Made by a program: the position numbers and the translations under genes. 64,000 nt of DNA from Phymorhynchus buccinoides (Eukaryota; Mollusca; Gastropoda; Neogastropoda; Raphitomidae), in assembly GCA_017654935.2 (NCBI GenBank), contig CM065684.1, forward strand, positions 55,631,199 to 55,695,198, read 5' to 3'. Below the pieces are notes generated by a model. It was given only the letters and a program-made list of their open reading frames with translations, was not told the DNA's origin and did no database searches. Below, in pieces: positions 11,701 to 24,249 of the stretch (position 1 is its first letter; each line of letters begins with the position of its first letter).

Positions 11701-12048
11701 TTCTGATCAAACAAGGGCAGTCCATGGCATCCATACAGGACAGACAGGAGTCTCCTACATACAGGTAAAATTCAGTATATAAACCAGTGATGTACCGAGG
11801 ATAGAAAAGTGACAGGACAAACTGTCCTGAGATTAGAGAAATCAACAGGACAATGTCCCAGCTCTTGCCGAAATCAATAAGACAAAGCGTGCCAGTATTG
11901 GCAAATTAAATTAATTAGACATTTGTCCTGACAGGGGAGAACACAATAAATAACATTTTCAATTTTAATAGGTCAGTGGCCTATGACCTGGATCTCGGGA
12001 CATCACTGTTAATAAGCATCCCGATTCATATACAGTATAATGCATGCA

Positions 12049-12170
<122 letters not shown>

Positions 12171-12852
12171 CACACAGTGACGCAGCGAGAGTCAATTCAT
12201 TTTACTTCTTTTTTTTCTGATTGATAAACATGCGTCTTTTGTGTTTCCATTCTTATACAAATGTATACACCAAAACATCATAGTACAGTATAGTATAGTG
12301 TGAGACTGGCTCAAGTCTAAGCCTTGCGGCTTATAAACTTCCCTTCATTGATCACTGTTTTGTTTGCTTGAAGCATGCCTTTAAAATTATGATTGTATTT
12401 TAATCATCATATTAAAAAAATAGTTTGCTAAAGTTTTCATCCTTGTCAGTGGGATTTTCATGGATTGACAAAGAGGACTAGGCCCCTCAAAATGATCATC
12501 TCACTTTGTGTAATTGGTGTGGGTATTTTTTGTGGTCAAAATATGTTTTTCCTTGGAAAATGTTGCAAGTTTTCTTTGTAAAGCGAAAATCAAGTGTTAG
12601 TGTAAAATAAAACTAGCAAAACAGTGTCCAAAGTCCATGTTTTATTTAGAACTTTGTATATAAAACTTATCTGAATCTCTGGCTCTCAATGTTTTTAAAT
12701 GTCCAAGTCACAGTTGAGCTATGTGTAGTTTGATTATGTTGCATTTGTTATAGCTTATGTTCACAAAATTGTAAAATACTATTACTTATGTTTTTGCTTC
12801 TAGTGACCTACAGGTATTTTAACAGTTAATATTTGAATATCTTATATTACAG

Positions 12853-12918
12853 GTGCAGTCCATATCACAAGCTGTGCAGGATGGACAGGGGTCTCCAACA
12901 GATACCGACCACATGCGG
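12853..12918 (+). CDS. Possible 66-bp exon of an unidentified plus-strand gene
   Basis: A 66-base segment bounded by acceptor 'cttatattacag' and donor GTAAAA. It is open in the frame reading VQSISQAVQDGQGSP. A diverged relative (about 11716-11764, with QSMASIQDRQESP and a donor GTAAAA) lies 1.1 kb upstream, suggesting an exon duplication. Its phase is the same in and out, so its connection to 14201 or to RNF216 is not determined. It could also be part of a repeat. Confidence 0.3.
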
Positions 12919-13809
12919 GTAAAAATCAGTAGTTACTTGTATGTATGCACTTGTGTTTGTATTGTATGCTAGTCTGTCGTTTCCGACTATGACTACCAGA
13001 TAGGAGAGGGGTCAGATGTTATTCTGGCGGGCTAGGCTAGAATTTGTTTGTAGTGGAGATGCCTTGCCCAGGGCACTTATGTACTTGCATGCTTACACAA
13101 CACACACACGCACGCAAGCGCACGCACGCGCACGCACGCGCACGCACACACACACACACACTGCAGACTTGTGTAAGTTTCTGTGAATTAATAAATTAAT
13201 CTTTAATAATTCAAACTAAGATGTGAGAAAGGATTTGAATAGTGAAATAGTAAGGCTAAACGAGAATATATAGAACTAGAAAAGGGAAGGGGACTCGTGT
13301 GTTGTATGTGTGCAACATATCCGTGATTAGAAAGCTACGCCATTCTTGAATTAATATTGTTTTGTTTGTACACAGTTCTCTCTACCATAGTTTGCCATGT
13401 TCTGTATGTATGATTACATGGGCGAGCGTGCCTCCTCCTTTTTGAGAAAGTGAGTGGATTTGTTCCTCTGTAATCTTAATTCATACAGGGTTAGTATGGC
13501 TGGTGGAGTGGCATAGGCAACTTTGGTGGGGGAGTTGTATCCCTTTAATGGATAGTTCCCTACCCATGCTAATTTTCACAAGATGTGTGAAGTAAATATA
13601 AATGATGTTCAGGAAGTAACAAGGCACATAAAACATTCTATTTTATTATTTCATGTAGGCCTATTTATTTTGAAGGACAGATATGTGATGTTATTTGCTT
13701 TCCTCATTGTACAAATAACACCAAGTATTTACATGCTTCACTGTTTGTATTCACAGGTATTTCTTGCAAGGGTTCCATGGTCAACTTTTGTTTATTCGTC
13801 TTCTTCTGC

Positions 13810-14130
13810 GTTCCCAGGCCAAAAGGCCATAATGGACCAAAGTACGTATGTGTCCGGTTTTCAGTTTTCAGTTTTCATTGGTCTCCTCGCTGAGTACAGC
13901 TGACACATTCCGATTCCGGAAGAGCTAAATGGAGAAAAGTTATTTGAATTTTTGTTTAAAGGCAGGGGAATGGGCCAATAGGTCAGATAATAGCCGACAG
14001 TAAGCAAAGGGAAAAGGCAGAGTCAAAGAGAGTGACAGATTAGAGGAAGTTACAAGCACAGAACTTCCAGAAGGTTGGGGGACTATACAAAAGACCCCCC
14101 GGTATCCAAATGGGGGAACTTTTGTTTATA
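13810..14130 (+). repeat. Dispersed repeat family R1, copy 2
   Basis: Begins 'cccaggccaaaaggccataatgg' and continues through 'tctcctcgctga', 'aagcaaagggaaaaggca', 'tagaggaagtt' and 'cagaacttccagaagg', ending in 'tatccaaatggggg'. It shows the same block order as the copies at 11.4, 27.8, 36.6 and 45.0 kb. Confidence 0.6.
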
Positions 14131-14200
14131 AAATAATTTTTAAAAAGCAATATCGTTAAAAGTGAAATTCTTTACCATGCAATTGTTAATATATTTGCAG

Positions 14201-14382
14201 ACTATGTTACAAGTTTGATGGAGGTGGTGGGCCAGCTGGCCTCCACTCACAAACTGGCGGAGATGCTGGAGAGACAGAGAGAGGAGCCAGCCCCACCTAG
14301 CCCCCTCTCCAGAGACTACCAACCAGTACAGGTTGGAGGACATGATTGGGACTCGAGAACACTTGAACTGAATCTGCAGTGA
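14201..14382 (+). CDS. Unidentified terminal exon nested in the RNF216 intron
   Basis: Acceptor 'atatttgcag' is followed by a 60-codon open frame (phase 1 entry) ending in TGA at 14380-14382. The peptide has an amphipathic start (SLMEVVGQLASTHKLAEMLE), a Pro-rich middle (EEPAPPSPLS) and ends LELNLQ. ATTAAA-type signals follow at about 14425-14440. Codon composition is GC-richer than the surrounding intron, as in the true exons. Direct splicing from the RNF216 exon ending at 9604 would be out of frame, so it probably belongs to a separate nested gene or an alternative isoform with further exons. The family is not recognised. Confidence 0.45.
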
Positions 14383-15065
14383 GATGTCAAAGAAAAAGTG
14401 ATCAACGTACTAAGGAGTTACAGCATTAAAGGATTATTAAAGTGGGACCACCAAATTATTGTGAGTCATCCAGTGTTTTTGAGTTAGCAGGAATCCACTG
14501 TATTTCCTACAGGAGAAGTTGGATTCTGCTATGTGTGCATGTTGAATTTGCTTTTACTTGACTTTTTGTTTTCAAATCAAAGTGCTAGCGTTTAGGACAA
14601 TCTTGTACTTCGGTCACCCCCTCATGTTTACCACCATCATTCCGAAAGTGGGCTTCTTACAGTTATATGAAAATACTCCTAGGCTGATCCTAACCCTGTC
14701 CTTTTCCTAAATATAGCAGAATTTTGCTTCTCAGTGAAAGCAAAAATCCAATAGTGTGTGTGTGTGTGTGTATGTGTGTGTGTAAGTGTGCAAGTGTGAC
14801 TTCAGTACAAGATGGCCGCATTTTGGTGTTGCTTATCTCAGGGCAAGAAAAACAATAATTGTAAATGAAGACTATAATGTTTGTATTTAGGATTTAGATT
14901 GATTATTAAAAGTGCTTGCATGCACACCTTTAATAATTTGCATAGTAAGTAATTTACGTTGTTTTAATTATTCTGCATTAATGTTGGGCTTCTTGTTGTA
15001 AAAGAATGGGGAGTAAATTTGAATAGAAATATGTTTCTATATCTGTCATGTGTGTGTGTTTGCGC

Positions 15066-15096
<31 letters not shown>

Positions 15097-15356
15097 TGTG
15101 TGTGAATAATCAATCAATTTAAATTCACTTCTTAAGACTGTGCACATTATTGAAAACTTCAGTATGGAAACCCATAAGCAATCCGAGGGGAAGAACTCTG
15201 GAAGTCATTTTTGGTATTTAGGTATTTTTACAAGTAACAAATATGAATGTGTATGCATATACACGCAGACATCTATCTGTATTTTACATCTGATTATTTT
15301 TCACTTTCTTTCACTGTATTGGCGAATTGGTATTTGTATATATAAACAAAATAGTC
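14383..15356 (+). other. Intronic DNA, no gene seen
   Basis: AT-rich, with TG repeats near 14755-14785 and a (CG)n(TG)n tract at 15057-15104. Nothing else is recognised. Confidence 0.4.
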
Positions 15357-15704
15357 ATAGAGGCGTCTGTGAAATCCGTGTTGTTCCAACCTGGAGTGAA
15401 CGTCGCAGCCTGAGGTGTGCCACCCATTTAAAAAAATTGCATGTGATTTTTGTGTGACATTAAGAAGGAAAGGGTGGGTGGGGGTAAATTTTGAGCAAAT
15501 GACAACTTTTTCGTTGCCACTCGTACATGTACAAAGTGCATGGGCACACGTGACCTCGGTTTATCGTCTCATCTGAAAGATTTCACGTTCAGACCGCAAG
15601 GCCTAGTGCAGAGTGAGAGGAAAAATGTCAATCTGCTGTTCCCAGGTTCCTCGGGTTCATTTGACACGAGGCGAACGCGTTACCTCTGTGCCACTCTGCG
15701 GGTG
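15357..15704 (-). mobile_element. tRNA-headed SINE, minus orientation
   Basis: Reverse-complement copy of the element at 39128-39490. It has a decayed tRNA-related head at its right end (about 15640-15704), a central block containing TTTCA/CGGATGAGACGATAAACC-type sequence, the 'aagttgtcatttg' block and a 3' end related to 'gagcaacccgaatttcacag'. The central block resembles the conserved core found in several metazoan SINE families, notably molluscan ones. Confidence 0.75.
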
Positions 15705-16454
15705 GGTTTTTAGTATGGAAGGTTTTGTAAATGTGCACAGACCCTACAACGTTATTGTTCATTGAAACAAAGTTCAAATGAAAATTTTCCTTCCACAAAC
15801 TAAACACAAACAGATAAAAATGCATGTTTCACCACACACACACACACACGCACACACACACACGCACACACACACGCACACACACACACGCACACACACA
15901 TACAAATTGCACAAAGGTTTACAAAGATGCATGAAGGTTTGATATAACTGTGCACAATATCAAAATTGTTACATATAAACCTGAAACCATTGTTTGTTCT
16001 CCATAATTGAAAGGAAAATAGACATTTCTCTATCATCTTTCATCCATGGAATCTACAGACATGTATTATTTTTTAAATCCCAAGTCACTCTTAAATCAAC
16101 AGTGTTTCACGACACTTTTTTCACAATAGGCACAATGAAGGTACCATGTCGTAATATTATGGCATCAACACAAACGTTGAAATAGTCCACTACGTTCTTT
16201 TTAACTACTGAAGGTAAACAGTTTTTCGTTATAACCCAGAGATAACAGAAATGCTAAAAGAGAACAAGAAGGAAATCAGATGGACCCCACAAGAGATGCT
16301 GAGTAAAATACATGGACAATTTCAATGTTTGTGATGCTGCAGTCATTCGGCACAACGTGGTACCTGGAGTGAGCATTTTTATTAATCAGTAAAAAAAAAA
16401 AAAAAGAGTAGTAAAACATTATCGACTCAAGAGTGGCTTGGACAAACAAAAATT

Positions 16455-16461
16455 ATGTTAG

Positions 16462-16500
<39 letters not shown>
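16455..16500. repeat. (AATC)n microsatellite
   Basis: About ten tandem copies of a tetranucleotide (TCAA/AATC register) ending in a slightly altered copy at 16500-16520. Confidence 0.95.
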
Positions 16501-16502
<2 letters not shown>

Positions 16503-16635
16503 TCTATCAATCAAATCATTTATTGTCCTTTTAAAAACTGCATAAAAGGAAATGCTGCTGCTGTCCCCAGACAAACAAACAACAGACAACAAGTACAGTA
16601 AGAAGATGATCATGACACAAAACATTATCATCATC

Positions 16636-17475
16636 ATATAGTAAAAAGCCAAGTGTCCGTGTGTGTGTGTGTGTGTGTGTGTGTCTGTCTGAAACACGAA
16701 ACGGGCCTTATAACTCCGCCGTTTTTCGACCGAATCGCTTCAAATTTGCTGTGAGCCCTGACGGGGCGATGGCAACGGCAAACGAGGCGGCCGTGTCATT
16801 TGCGCGGTTCGGCAAATGCGCGAAACGCGCATCCGCCAGCCTCTCGGCGCCCGTATCTCCGGTGTTTCTGGACCGATTGCCTTTGAATTTGGCAGGAAGA
16901 TCACCGGGGATGGTGCCTATCCGTGTACCAACCCGGAAGCGAATCGGTTCAGAAACGCGCGCGCTATACGACTCCGCCGTTTCTTAACCGAATCGCTTCA
17001 AATTTGCTGTACTCGGCGTTACCAGTACTTGGCGTTACCGTTACTGCGTTACTGGGACTCGGCGTTGCGCTAGTCATATAGTAATAAGCCAAGTGTCCGT
17101 GTGTGTGTGTGTGTCTGAAACACGAAACGGGCTTTATAACTCCGCCGTTTTTCCACCAAATCGCTTCAAATTAGCTGTGAGCCCTCACGGGGCGATGGCA
17201 ACGGCAACCGAGGCGGCCGTATCATTTGCGCGGTTTCGCAAATGCGCGAAACGCGCATCCGCCGGCCTCTCGGCGCCCATATCTCCGGCGTTTCTGGGCC
17301 GATTGCCTTCGAATTTGGCAGGAAGATGACCGGGGCCGGGGACTATCCGTGTGCCAAACCGGAAGCGAATCGATTCGTAAACGCGCGCGCTAGACGCCGC
17401 CGTTTCTTAACCGAATCGCTTCAAATTTGCTCTCAGGCTTGCTATGGCCAGGGCAAAGCCTGGCAGGAAATTTGA
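16636..17475 (+). repeat. Direct duplication of a ~430-bp GC-rich repeat
   Basis: Two head-to-tail copies start with 'catatagtaa.aagccaagtg' at 16636 and 17074. Each is followed by a TG tract, then 'tctgaaacacgaaacggg', 'aactccgccgtttttc' and a GC-rich body, ending in 'accgaatcgcttcaaattt'. Short conserved prefix sequences of this type recur in invertebrate non-autonomous elements, but terminal structures that would class it were not found. Confidence 0.7.
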
Positions 17476-17579
17476 AGAGAATCGGGAGAGCGCATATACA
17501 TTATATTCATTATTAAGACTAACTGATCTAACTAGAATTAAAGTATGACTGGGAGACATCACTATGCCCACACGTACGT

Positions 17580-17630
<51 letters not shown>

Positions 17631-17845
17631 CGCGCGTGCGTGCACATACACACACACATCTTGGGTACATAAATGACTGTTCGAAGAAAAATAGTATCAA
17701 TGCCAATAATATTACAGTAAATAAGGAGATAAAAGTAAAGTCCATAGTACTATAAGATCAAATAAATGAATAAATACCATCACAGTAAACAAAGCAACAT
17801 GAATAAAAAGCAGTAATAAAAGTGTATAAAGAAGATATCACACTA

Positions 17846-18016
17846 CAGTGGAACCTCCATTATAAGACCTCCCATTATAAGACTCCCTCCCACATAAGAC
17901 CTACTTCTCTGAGACGTTGCCCTTCTTTGTGTTAAAAATTACCTCCCTTATAAGACCCTCCCTTAAAGACCTCATATTGGATTATTTTTGGCGGTCTGAT
18001 AAGAGAGGTTCCACTG
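17846..18016. mobile_element. MITE with CAGTGGAACCTC termini (pogo/Tc1-like), copy 1
   Basis: A near-palindromic element flanked by TA on both sides. The ends read CAGTGGAACCTCC and GAGGTTCCACTG, and the internal half-repeats 'ttataagac' face each other. Relatives lie at 23561-23732 and 60603-60760. TA target sites and this type of terminus fit the Tc1/mariner-pogo superfamily. No transposase is encoded. Confidence 0.8.
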
Positions 18017-18093
18017 TATTAAACATAAAACAATGCTGACAACATGAGTAAAATGAATAAGTGTACATATATAACATTTAAGCAAACACAGAA

Positions 18094-18140
<47 letters not shown>

Positions 18141-18361
18141 TAGATTAAAGTACAAAAACGTTTGACTAAAAAGTAACGACCAATACCAATAACATTACAG
18201 TAAAAATAAGGAAAACCAATATTAAAGTGTATAAAGATATCACATGCATAATTCATAGAAACAAAAAGTGTCTACAGAATCCACAAAATGGCAGGAATAA
18301 ATTTACTTTTCATTGAGTTATTGCCAAATGAAAATGGGTACATCCTGTACATGATCCATCC

Positions 18362-18520
18362 TCTATATAAACCTGGATTATACGAAAAGCAGGAAGGCCT
18401 GGGGGTTGGCCTTGGTGGGGTCAAGAGGCGGAGTCGTTTGTGCGGGTCATGGGAAAAAGTCCCCGAAACTGAATTTCATGAAAAAATAAGGATTCCTGCT
18501 TTTCCTGGCATGTGGTTTCA
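18362..18520. repeat. Dispersed repeat with imperfect inverted ends
   Basis: Starts 'aacctggattatacgaaaag' and contains 'caggaaggcctgg' and 'ttggtggggtca.g.ggcggag'; it ends with the inverted form 'ggattcctgcttttc'. A second copy of the left part is at 63147-63230. Probably a MITE; class not resolved. Confidence 0.5.
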
Positions 18521-18779
18521 TCTATGGCACTAGTGCTTTCAAAGAGAGAGAGAGTTTTCCAATGAAGGAATTAATAATAAATAAGGATATTTGTATAGCG
18601 CTCTACTCCCTGCGGGGAGCTCAGAGCGTTTTACATCAAAATTAAAACACTAAAATACAATGAATACACATACAATACACAATGACCATTGTAGATAAGG
18701 ATTAAATATATATGACTAGAATAAACACATATATGAACACTAGGCGTAAAGAATAAAATATAGTATTTGCAATGCCAAT

Positions 18780-18813
<34 letters not shown>

Positions 18814-19053
18814 GTGAGCACACGCCCGTACACACAGACACATCCACGCCCCCTCCTCACACACACACATGCGCGCGCGCGCACACACACACACACACAC
18901 GATCTAAGTCAACATAACACTTCTGGCAGAGATACCTAGATGCATGTGTATTACTGAGCATGGGTTTAACTTCAACCCTGTGTGCTTCATTAATATAATG
19001 TGCTAAACACAGTGTAGTATAAGTACGAAAATGTAAAGAACTGAATAAAAGTA

Positions 19054-19183
19054 TTAAAGACCCCCTACGTCACGTGTCACGTTCCCTATTATACTAGGAA
19101 GGTTTCTTAAGATTCCTCACCAGCTATAAGAGGGAAAACACGTGAAAGCCATGAATTTGACAAGTGACATGGGGGGTCTTTAA
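19054..19183. mobile_element. Short MITE with TTAAAGACCCCC termini
   Basis: About 130 bp with inverted ends TTAAAGACCCCC(T)ACGTCAC and the complementary GTGACATGGGGGGTCTTTAA. A lone end of the same type (GGGGGTCTTTAA) is at 25383-25394. Confidence 0.7.
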
Positions 19184-19189
19184 AGGTGC

Positions 19190-19345
19190 CATACACAGCT
19201 TACTGTTGAATATATTTTTTGACTCTTCTAGCACCACGGGCGAATATATTCGCTCAATACATCACTTTACACTCCCACCAAATGCAAATACATTCACTGC
19301 TAAGCACCCTGCCATGTGTGTCTCTTTTGTCACTCTTTCTGCCAT
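19190..19345 (+). repeat. Dispersed repeat family R2, copy 1
   Basis: Shares blocks in order with the reverse complement of 36840-37020 ('acatcactttacactcccac', 'aaatgcaaa', 'accctgccatg', 'attaaagcaatgca'). The two copies are in opposite orientation. Class unknown. Confidence 0.55.
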
Positions 19346-19859
19346 TAAAGCAATGCAAGCGCTTTTGACAGGTTTTTTACATCGCTCTTGTTGGTTGAGA
19401 TGCAACGGATAACAACAACAACAACAACATACAGTATTTTTACAGCGCTGAATCTTGATATAAATCAAATCAACGCACACACACACGTAAGCATGCATAG
19501 CGCATTCAAACAAAAACGCAATGCAAAGCGAACACACACGGATGACAAATGGAACAAAGCAGAAACAGACCTAATGGCAAGAGAGAGAAGAGAAAGAGAA
19601 CCAAGAACATCAAAAAATACATGGCGCTAGATGAGTTAAAAATAATTTTCTACTCAATTACTTTTTAAAACATACATACTTCAGCAGTCTAAGCCAAAGG
19701 CTAATTACGCCATTTAAAAGCATTGTATGCTTCATTTTTTTAAGTTCCACAATACTCGATAACATTAAGCCATATTGAGTTATTGCAGTACTACTACATG
19801 ATTGTACTATAAAACTTTAAATAAAAACTTAATATCAACACAGACAGCCACATCCTGGT

Positions 19860-20031
19860 TTAGAACCATTTGACAGTGGTTCTACGTAGCCGGTGTATCT
19901 TCTGTCTGCACTCTGGAAGGTCTGGCTGGTTTGGAGGACAGCACGGGCAGGATGTACGACCCCTAATGTCCTTGCCCAGGTAGCCCCACATGAACCTTGT
20001 CAGCTGGTGGTATGGTGTGTACAGGTAACGG
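19860..20031 (-). CDS. P2X7-C-terminal-like domain protein, last exon
   Basis: Minus strand: acceptor 'ctttgtgggcag', then a phase-2 entry and 57 codons to TAA at 19860-19862. The peptide runs RYLYTPYHQLTRFMWGYLGK and then a cysteine-rich SCPCC...PEC segment ending RTTVKWF. The Y-x-x-Y/H-Q-L-x-R-x-x-W-G-x-L-G-K core followed by Arg and then cysteines resembles the end of the cysteine-rich cytoplasmic domain of P2X7 and of invertebrate proteins carrying that domain. Together with 21157-21253 and 24735-24748 it forms a small antisense gene in the RNF216 intron. A middle exon between 20032 and 21156 is missing from the model. The domain call rests on pattern recognition, not on an alignment. Confidence 0.5.
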
Positions 20032-20522
20032 CTGCCCACAAAGTAAAACTATATCATATGAGAACAGTTCTATGCCATAAAAATAAGAGATACTTATAAG
20101 CTGGTTTAAAGCAGTCAAAGATGTGAAAATGGTGATTTTAATTTATCATAATCCATAAAATAATGTTACCAAGGATAGTTAGACATGAAAATATTTTTTG
20201 GGTTCAAAATAAAATATTTTGATTTTTAAGAACATTTTGCTGATCATTTATATCATATTTTATGTATTACGGGTGAAATGTTGACATCTAACACGAATGC
20301 TCGTGTATCATAACAGTCAGACCATGTATTGTAAGACAAGAGATGGTAGAAGGGTCAAACACGCACAGTTTGTTGGAGCCTCTATTTTAGCATTGTTGTT
20401 GCATAATATTCTGACAGTGATAAAGATAAGAAAAACTACGTTGTACTTTGTATAGCAGGGCTGGCCAAACTTTAACATTTTCACCAGCCCTCCGGGCCAG
20501 CAACTTGAAAAGTTTACTCACC

Positions 20523-20556
20523 TGAACACACCGAAGAAATCAAAACCCAAAATCGC
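20523..20556 (-). other. Candidate fragment of the missing middle exon of the P2X7-like gene
   Basis: On the minus strand a strong donor (TTCAG/GTGAGT) lies at 20520-20525. The frame that would join the last exon in the right phase reads GFDFFGVF before it. The upstream side runs directly into CA/CG microsatellite sequence and no acceptor in phase was found, so the exon may be disrupted or this may be coincidence. Confidence 0.2.
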
Positions 20557-21156
20557 TAAACAAGCGTGCGCGTACACACGCACGCACGCACGCACGCACA
20601 CGCACGCACGCACACGCACACAGAGAGAGAGAGGAAGAGACAGAGAAAAAAAGAGTGGGAAAGAAAGGAGAGAAGTAAATAGGAAGAGAACTGATTTGAG
20701 GTGAGAGGGAATGGGGTGGAGGAGATTGAGGAGGCTGCCTTTCCTTTCTTTTCAGTACCAGTGCTGGCATGTTGTTAGCAGACAGCTGACCTTGCTTTGA
20801 TAGTTGGTTACATGGAAGGGAGAGATGGTCTAGGGAGACTCATTGGGTAAAAAAAACCCAGGGCCGTGCAGTATCGAAATGTACAGTCGCCCGTTGGGCT
20901 AGTGACTTTTGAAATATACTCGCCCACAGATTTTTCTACTACCAGGCTGGAAATGTTGGCCAGCCATAGAAATCATCGGATCAATAATACAAAACAGTTG
21001 ATAAGCTTACATTCTGTTATTTGTTGTGACGAATAAAGCATGTTCTTACTTGTTCTTATCTTACTGCCGCCAGTACTGTGAGTACATGCTGTGTTTAGGA
21101 CGTATATATATCCAAACACACAGGCTTGAACCCAGGGAGCTCAGTAATGCACTTAC

Positions 21157-21253
21157 CTCCAGGTATCTCTGCAGAAGTGCCATCTCCTTCACCTCTGCAC
21201 AGCACAGGCATTCACTCGGTCTCTCCGTGATGCTGCAGTTTCCACACGGCCGC
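21157..21253 (-). CDS. P2X7-C-terminal-like domain protein, exon 2
   Basis: Minus strand: acceptor 'caatttcag' before 21253 and a consensus GTAAGT donor after 21157. It enters in phase 2 and leaves in phase 0. It encodes RPCGNCSITERPSECLCCAE, followed by a helical segment. The C-G-N-C-x-x-TER-x-x-E-C-x-CC pattern is the hallmark N-terminal half of the P2X7-type cysteine-rich (zinc-binding) domain. The exon is clearly coding-like, and its 97 nt plus the 14-nt first exon total exactly 37 codons. Confidence 0.6.
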
Positions 21254-21311
21254 CTGAAATTGACAAACAATTTCATACAATATTTGTTTATTATGTCAAC
21301 CAATTATTATA

Positions 21312-21440
21312 GAATTAGTCTGCGAGCCGAAGGTTCGGGGAACTATTGTTTCTGTCTGGTCCGTCCGTCCGGTCCGTCCGTCCGTCCGTCCGTCCGTCCG
21401 TCCGTCCGTCCGTCCGGCTATTCGTCCGTTTTTCTCAAAA
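21312..21440. repeat. (CCGT)n microsatellite within a dispersed repeat
   Basis: About fifteen CCGT/GTCC tetramers (21355-21420) are preceded by 'tctgcgagccgaaggttcgg' and followed by 'tttttctcaaaaactattca' and 'catgaaatttggtatac'. This arrangement recurs in invertebrate non-autonomous elements, but no terminal structure is resolved here. Confidence 0.7.
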
Positions 21441-22409
21441 ACTATTCAGTCTATCATCATGAAATTTGGTATACTAGTTTGCCAAGAGGCAGGCTATCCA
21501 CTGATGTATTTAGTTTTACATTAAGGTCAAGGTCGCGTTCAAACCCCAAAACACATAAATGCTAATATCTCGTGAAGTTTTGCATGTATTTCAATGCAGG
21601 TTTTTTTCACATTTCTTGATGAATGGTCTATAACACAGTTGTCATGAATTTTTCTGTGCGCATGATCGCGCGCGCTCAAATCACGGGTCCGAACCCCAAG
21701 GCTACATAATTATATAAAAAAACTATTTTGTTTTACGTCCCACCGGCCTAAGCCATATGGGGAAAAAACCTATTCAGTTACGTGCTGTTTTATACCATGC
21801 ATGCGGCGGTACCATAGCCAATGAGGTTTAACGGAGGCGTGGTTACCGCTACACCTATCTATATTGTTAAAAACTCGGGACTTTACTGGTGATGTACTGC
21901 CTCCGGGCATTGCAGTCAGTATTGTTCCCACCATCTTTGTATTTACAAATGTCCCATATGTGTCTATGACCGAGAGGACGTAAAACATCATTTTCATCAT
22001 CATCATACGTGCTGTTTTGATGCGTTTTTATGTAAGTACGTTTTCTTTTGATATCTGCCGCTTCGGTCTCCCCGCTGTGTGTACAGCCGACACATTCAGA
22101 TTTCGGAGTAGCTCGGCGATGCTGCGAGGGGACTTTGCAGCCGCTCGGCGTTGCTTTTGTTTGATCTTTATGATGTAACATAAATTTGCTTCCTATATAG
22201 TTATACTGCTGGTGTCTGATTCTGCGACCTGACAAACCGCTGTGTGGCTGTGAATGAAGACTCAGGATGAGTGGCCTGGGAGCAACGCCACTGTACAGCC
22301 CAGAAAATATGACTGACAAGACAAAAACAACTATATTATATTCGCTAAACAATCCAGTCAACGGGTGTGGCTGTGTCACGATTGAAACAAAACTACTACT
22401 ACTATGAGG

Positions 22410-22873
22410 CCCAGCACCACGAAAGGGACATTAAGTGTCAAAATGACCATTCTGAGAAAATGACTCAGGCAATTCTCTTTCTAATTAATTATATTAAAAA
22501 AAACATTCTTGTATCCTTTTTTGTTGTAGAGTAGGCGCATGTGCACACATACGCGGAAGTTCTGTGTGGAAGCCGCTTAGGTTTAAAAAAAACTTATTTA
22601 CAGGTAAGCGCACATGGTTTCCGCTTCTAATATGTTCATTTAAAGTTAGTAAGGTGACTGATGGCCATTTTGAGAATCAGTCTAAAGTCTAGCCTATCCT
22701 AAGAAAATGCACAAACCAACTGTTTTGAGTATTCAGAGACCACCATAATGATTAAACTGTATGGATGTGAAAGATAAGGTATGAAAGCACAAAAATACCC
22801 ATAACTCAAAATCGATTAAAAAACAAGATTTTTGACTTTGCCAGCCTGTTAATGTCCCTTGCGTGGTGCCGGG
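22410..22873. mobile_element. Non-autonomous DNA transposon (464 bp)
   Basis: Inverted ends of about 25 bp: CCCAGCACCACG(A) then AAGGGACATTAA on the left, and TTAATGTCCCTT(G)CGTGGTGCCGGG on the right, with two mismatches. The interior has no ORF. A miniature or internally deleted relative with the same ends lies at 26132-26200, just upstream of the IBR exon. Superfamily not determined. Confidence 0.75.
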
Positions 22874-23458
22874 TCACAATCATACTCTGTCGCTTTATCC
22901 CCCACCCACTCCACTGCCCACATTCCCCTTGTCTTTCACCTTCTCCTTTCTTTAGATTTCTTTCTCCCTCCCCCACTCCCACCCACCCCCTGCCACCTCA
23001 TCTGCCCACCCCCACCCCTCCATCGCCTTCTCTATCACTCCCGCCTCCCTCTTCTTTTTCTCCTCATTCCTCTATCTCCTGTTTCATTCTCTTTCTGTCT
23101 CTCTGTCACTCTTTCTCCTCTTCTGCTCTATCTCTCTCTGTAATAATCATTATTTATTACTTTTTGATTTTCTGCTAAGCGCATAGAGCTCCACATTTGG
23201 CGGAGGAGTGCGCTATATAAATGCTTCACTGTTATTACTATTATGTTGTGATTTACAGTCACTTTAATAGTTCCCGTGTTTAAGCATGAACATATTTTTT
23301 TGATTTTATGCGTCACATTGTGTGCACGTATGTTTATGTATGTGTGTGGGGGTGGTGGGGGAGGGAATGTATCTCATTGCCATCTCCCTGTTCTTCCTTT
23401 TCTATTTCTCTGTCTGTCTGTCTGTCTCTCTCTTCTTCTTAATCTTCCATCTCTTCTA

Positions 23459-23473
23459 CTATTACTGCTACTG

Positions 23474-23526
<53 letters not shown>

Positions 23527-23545
23527 GTTGCTACTACTACTACTC
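23459..23545. repeat. (CTA/TAC)n microsatellite
   Basis: Roughly 28 near-perfect trinucleotide copies, directly left of the MITE at 23561. Confidence 0.95.
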
Positions 23546-23560
23546 AATAATATTACTACA

Positions 23561-23732
23561 ATGGAACCTCACTTATAAGACCTTCAAAAATCATCCAAAA
23601 TGAGGTCTTGAAAGGGAGGGGTCTTATAAGGGAAGTAACATTAATACTTACAAAGAAGGGACATTTATGTCTCAGAGAAGTAGGTCATACATGGGAGGGA
23701 GTCTTATAAGGGAGATCTCACGGTAATTCCTT
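23561..23732. mobile_element. MITE with CAGTGGAACCTC-type termini, copy 2
   Basis: Starts 'caatggaacctcacttataag' (split by one mismatch from the family terminus) and carries the inverted interior block 'gtcttataagggag' toward its right end. The right terminus is more decayed than in the copies at 17.8 and 60.6 kb. Confidence 0.65.
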
Positions 23733-24249
23733 TTAGGCACATACATATTGATATTTTAAAAAAGCATTGGGACTTTCCTGGTAGTGCAGTACCTCCAGGA
23801 TCGCCCCACCATCTTTATGTCTATTAACTTCCAACATGTACCTGTTCCAGCCTGGATGACGTTAAGCAGTCATTTTCTTCCTTCCTACAACTACTACTAG
23901 GCCTACTACTGCTACTACTAGTGTTACTACTAGGTCTACTAGTCTATACACACAAAAATCATTTTTTAAACAATGCGCTTTGTCGATGCAAGAGTCCTCA
24001 GAATAATTAGCACAGTGGCTACGGGTACGGTGTTGTTGCAACACTCAGACAATCTTCAGGGATAGTATAGTAACTTTTCCTTGTCGAATTTTTCATCAAC
24101 AATGCATTTTCTTATTTCGTATATTTAACGCTTCTTGGTAAGGAACAGGGTTAGGGATAGATCTAGGGTTCTAGGAACATGTCAGAGTTAATGTTAGTAA
24201 TTTTTGAAGACATTTACGCACAATTTTTGCGTCCCGTGATTGAGCCTGG

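Noticed and set aside
22900..23160. Plus-strand Pro/Ser-rich ORFs
   Set aside because: A pyrimidine-rich tract open in several frames, without codon structure or splice context.
23276..23603. Leu- or Tyr-repeat ORFs
   Set aside because: They read through the CTA/TAC microsatellite.
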